From Aquimarina mycalae (GTDB taxonomy: Bacteria > Bacteroidota > Bacteroidia > Flavobacteriales > Flavobacteriaceae): 64,000 nt of DNA. The translations under genes and the position numbers were made by a program. The stretch lies in NCBI RefSeq assembly GCF_029906345.1, contig NZ_JARYGY010000002.1, positions 277,901 to 341,900 of the forward strand. Direction: 5' to 3'. Below the pieces are notes generated by a model that was not told the DNA's origin, made no database searches, and saw nothing but the letters and a program-made list of their open reading frames with translations. Within the stretch, counting starts at the first letter, position 1. Every line of letters begins with the position of its first letter. This document shows positions 63,327-64,000 of the stretch, in pieces.

Positions 63327-64000
63327 TTATTGTTGTTTTAGTACTATTTTGGACTTATCCGTATTTCGAATTTTGGACATAAATTGTCTATATTTTTCGT
63401 ATTGTTCCTTAGGATAAGTACCATCATTAATTTTTAATTTTCTTGTAAACTTTAATTCCGATTCACTTGCTTTTTCAAGTCGATATGAATAACTACCAAA
63501 AATCGTCTCAAAAGATTTTTCACCTGGTAGTTTATCAATAGCATACCCTGTTGGCACTTTAATTATATATTCGTCTGTATCTATATACCCTCTAGAAATT
63601 ACCAACGGCATCTTTCTATCATCATATTTAGGCATTTTAGATTTCATCCTATTAAATACATTAGGAACTATTAATAGTCTGCTTCCAGCTTTTGTGGTAT
63701 AATTGGTAGCATTTATCTTAATCTTTTCTCTATATATTATATCATCTCTGTTATCATCTAATTCCAGAGATAAAATATTCAGGTTATTTACATAATCCCA
63801 ATATTCCTTATAATATAAATTTTGATCTTTTGGAGATTTTAATTTTGTTAGATATCTCCAATCATATTGCAATCCTTTAGATTCTAATTCTATTTCAGCC
63901 ACTATGGACTTATCTGATTGAAGGTAAATTGTTGCTTTTGTATGTAGTGTATTTTCCTCTGGTTTATACTTTTTAGTTCTTTTAATCTCTCCTCCTTCTG
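63327..64000 (-). CDS. DUF3857/DUF3858-type exported protein, 5' end outside the window
   Basis: The C-terminal about 224 residues of a paralogue of the adjacent gene. The reading frame is open to the window edge with no stop; a GTG at 63902 is internal, not the true start. Visible features match the DUF3858 end of the neighbour: KINATNYTTKAGSRLLIVPNVFNR (compare the neighbour's FFSPLLFLRDKENVF), PLVISRGYIDTDEYIIKVPTGY and a C-terminal Tyr-Pro-Lys-Glu-Gln-Tyr segment. The catalytic region, if any, lies outside the window. Confidence 0.85.
   Translation of the reverse strand, partial: EGGEIKRTKKYKPEENTLHTKATIYLQSDKSIVAEIELESKGLQYDWRYLTKLKSPKDQNLYYKEYWDYVNNLNILSLELDDNRDDIIYREKIKINATNYTTKAGSRLLIVPNVFNRMKSKMPKYDDRKMPLVISRGYIDTDEYIIKVPTGYAIDKLPGEKSFETIFGSYSYRLEKASESELKFTRKLKINDGTYPKEQYEKYRQFMSKIRNTDKSKIVLKQQ

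Noticed and set aside
1..64000. Search for prophage, IS elements, toxin-antitoxin or known defence systems
   Set aside because: No transposase, integrase, restriction, Cas, or other defence gene was recognised among the products.

Overview
The window looks like a piece of a Flavobacteriaceae (Bacteroidota) chromosome, possibly close to Aquimarina. The DNA is AT-rich. Many genes are preceded by the Bacteroidota -7 promoter box (TAnnTTTG) instead of a Shine-Dalgarno-led sigma70 layout. The gene content also points there: gliding genes gldB and gldC, two secreted proteins with type IX secretion (T9SS) type A C-terminal sorting domains, SprB-type repeats, and a zinc-finger-less DnaG. No phage, IS element, CRISPR array or rRNA was seen. 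The only RNA gene recognised is one tRNA-Arg.

Region 1 (1-430) is the end of a tandem array of tiny ORFs that share a 59-bp leader and an MRTL start. It finishes in an intrinsic terminator. A lone APS kinase (cysC) follows on the minus strand.

Region 2 (1.6-22 kb) is a cell-surface glycan and glycoprotein region. A plus-strand operon, gmhB-hldD-hldE-gmhA, holds the complete set for ADP-L-glycero-D-manno-heptose. Next come a large T9SS-exported SprB-repeat protein whose frame is broken by a one-base deletion, a GT9 heptosyltransferase-like enzyme, four paralogous GT-C/TPR membrane glycosyltransferases (TMTC/PMT-like), two GT2 enzymes of the polyprenol-phosphate-sugar synthase type, a SAM methyltransferase and a membrane-anchored SGNH hydrolase. 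A reasonable model is that the GT2 enzymes load sugar onto a lipid carrier, the GT-C enzymes use it on the periplasmic side, and the heptose and GT9 genes serve the outer-membrane glycolipid.

Region 3 (22.4-25.3 kb) contains a secreted CocE/PepX-type serine hydrolase, tRNA-Arg(TCG) and a GatB/YqeY-domain protein.

Region 4 (25.3-41.0 kb) is the division and cell-wall (dcw) cluster on the minus strand. Its transcription order is mraZ-rsmH-ftsL-ftsI-murE-mraY-murD-ftsW-murG-murC-ftsQ-ftsA-ftsZ. It is tightly packed, with overlapping starts and stops, a promoter overlapped by 10-bp-spaced repeats that look like an MraZ operator, and an intrinsic terminator after ftsZ. murF, ddl and murB are not in the cluster.

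Region 5 (41.2-64 kb) is mostly housekeeping: an alpha/beta hydrolase, engB, gldB-gldC, nadE, an atypical response regulator with Glu at the phosphorylation position, dnaG, a T9SS-exported fibronectin-type-III protein, an ECF sigma/anti-sigma/outer-membrane-protein operon with a likely autoregulated promoter, a polyprenyl synthase, rlmN, a chalcone-isomerase-like/DUF2147 fusion, queA, aroA, a MazG-like hydrolase, and two DUF3857-type transglutaminase-like proteins, the second cut by the window end.
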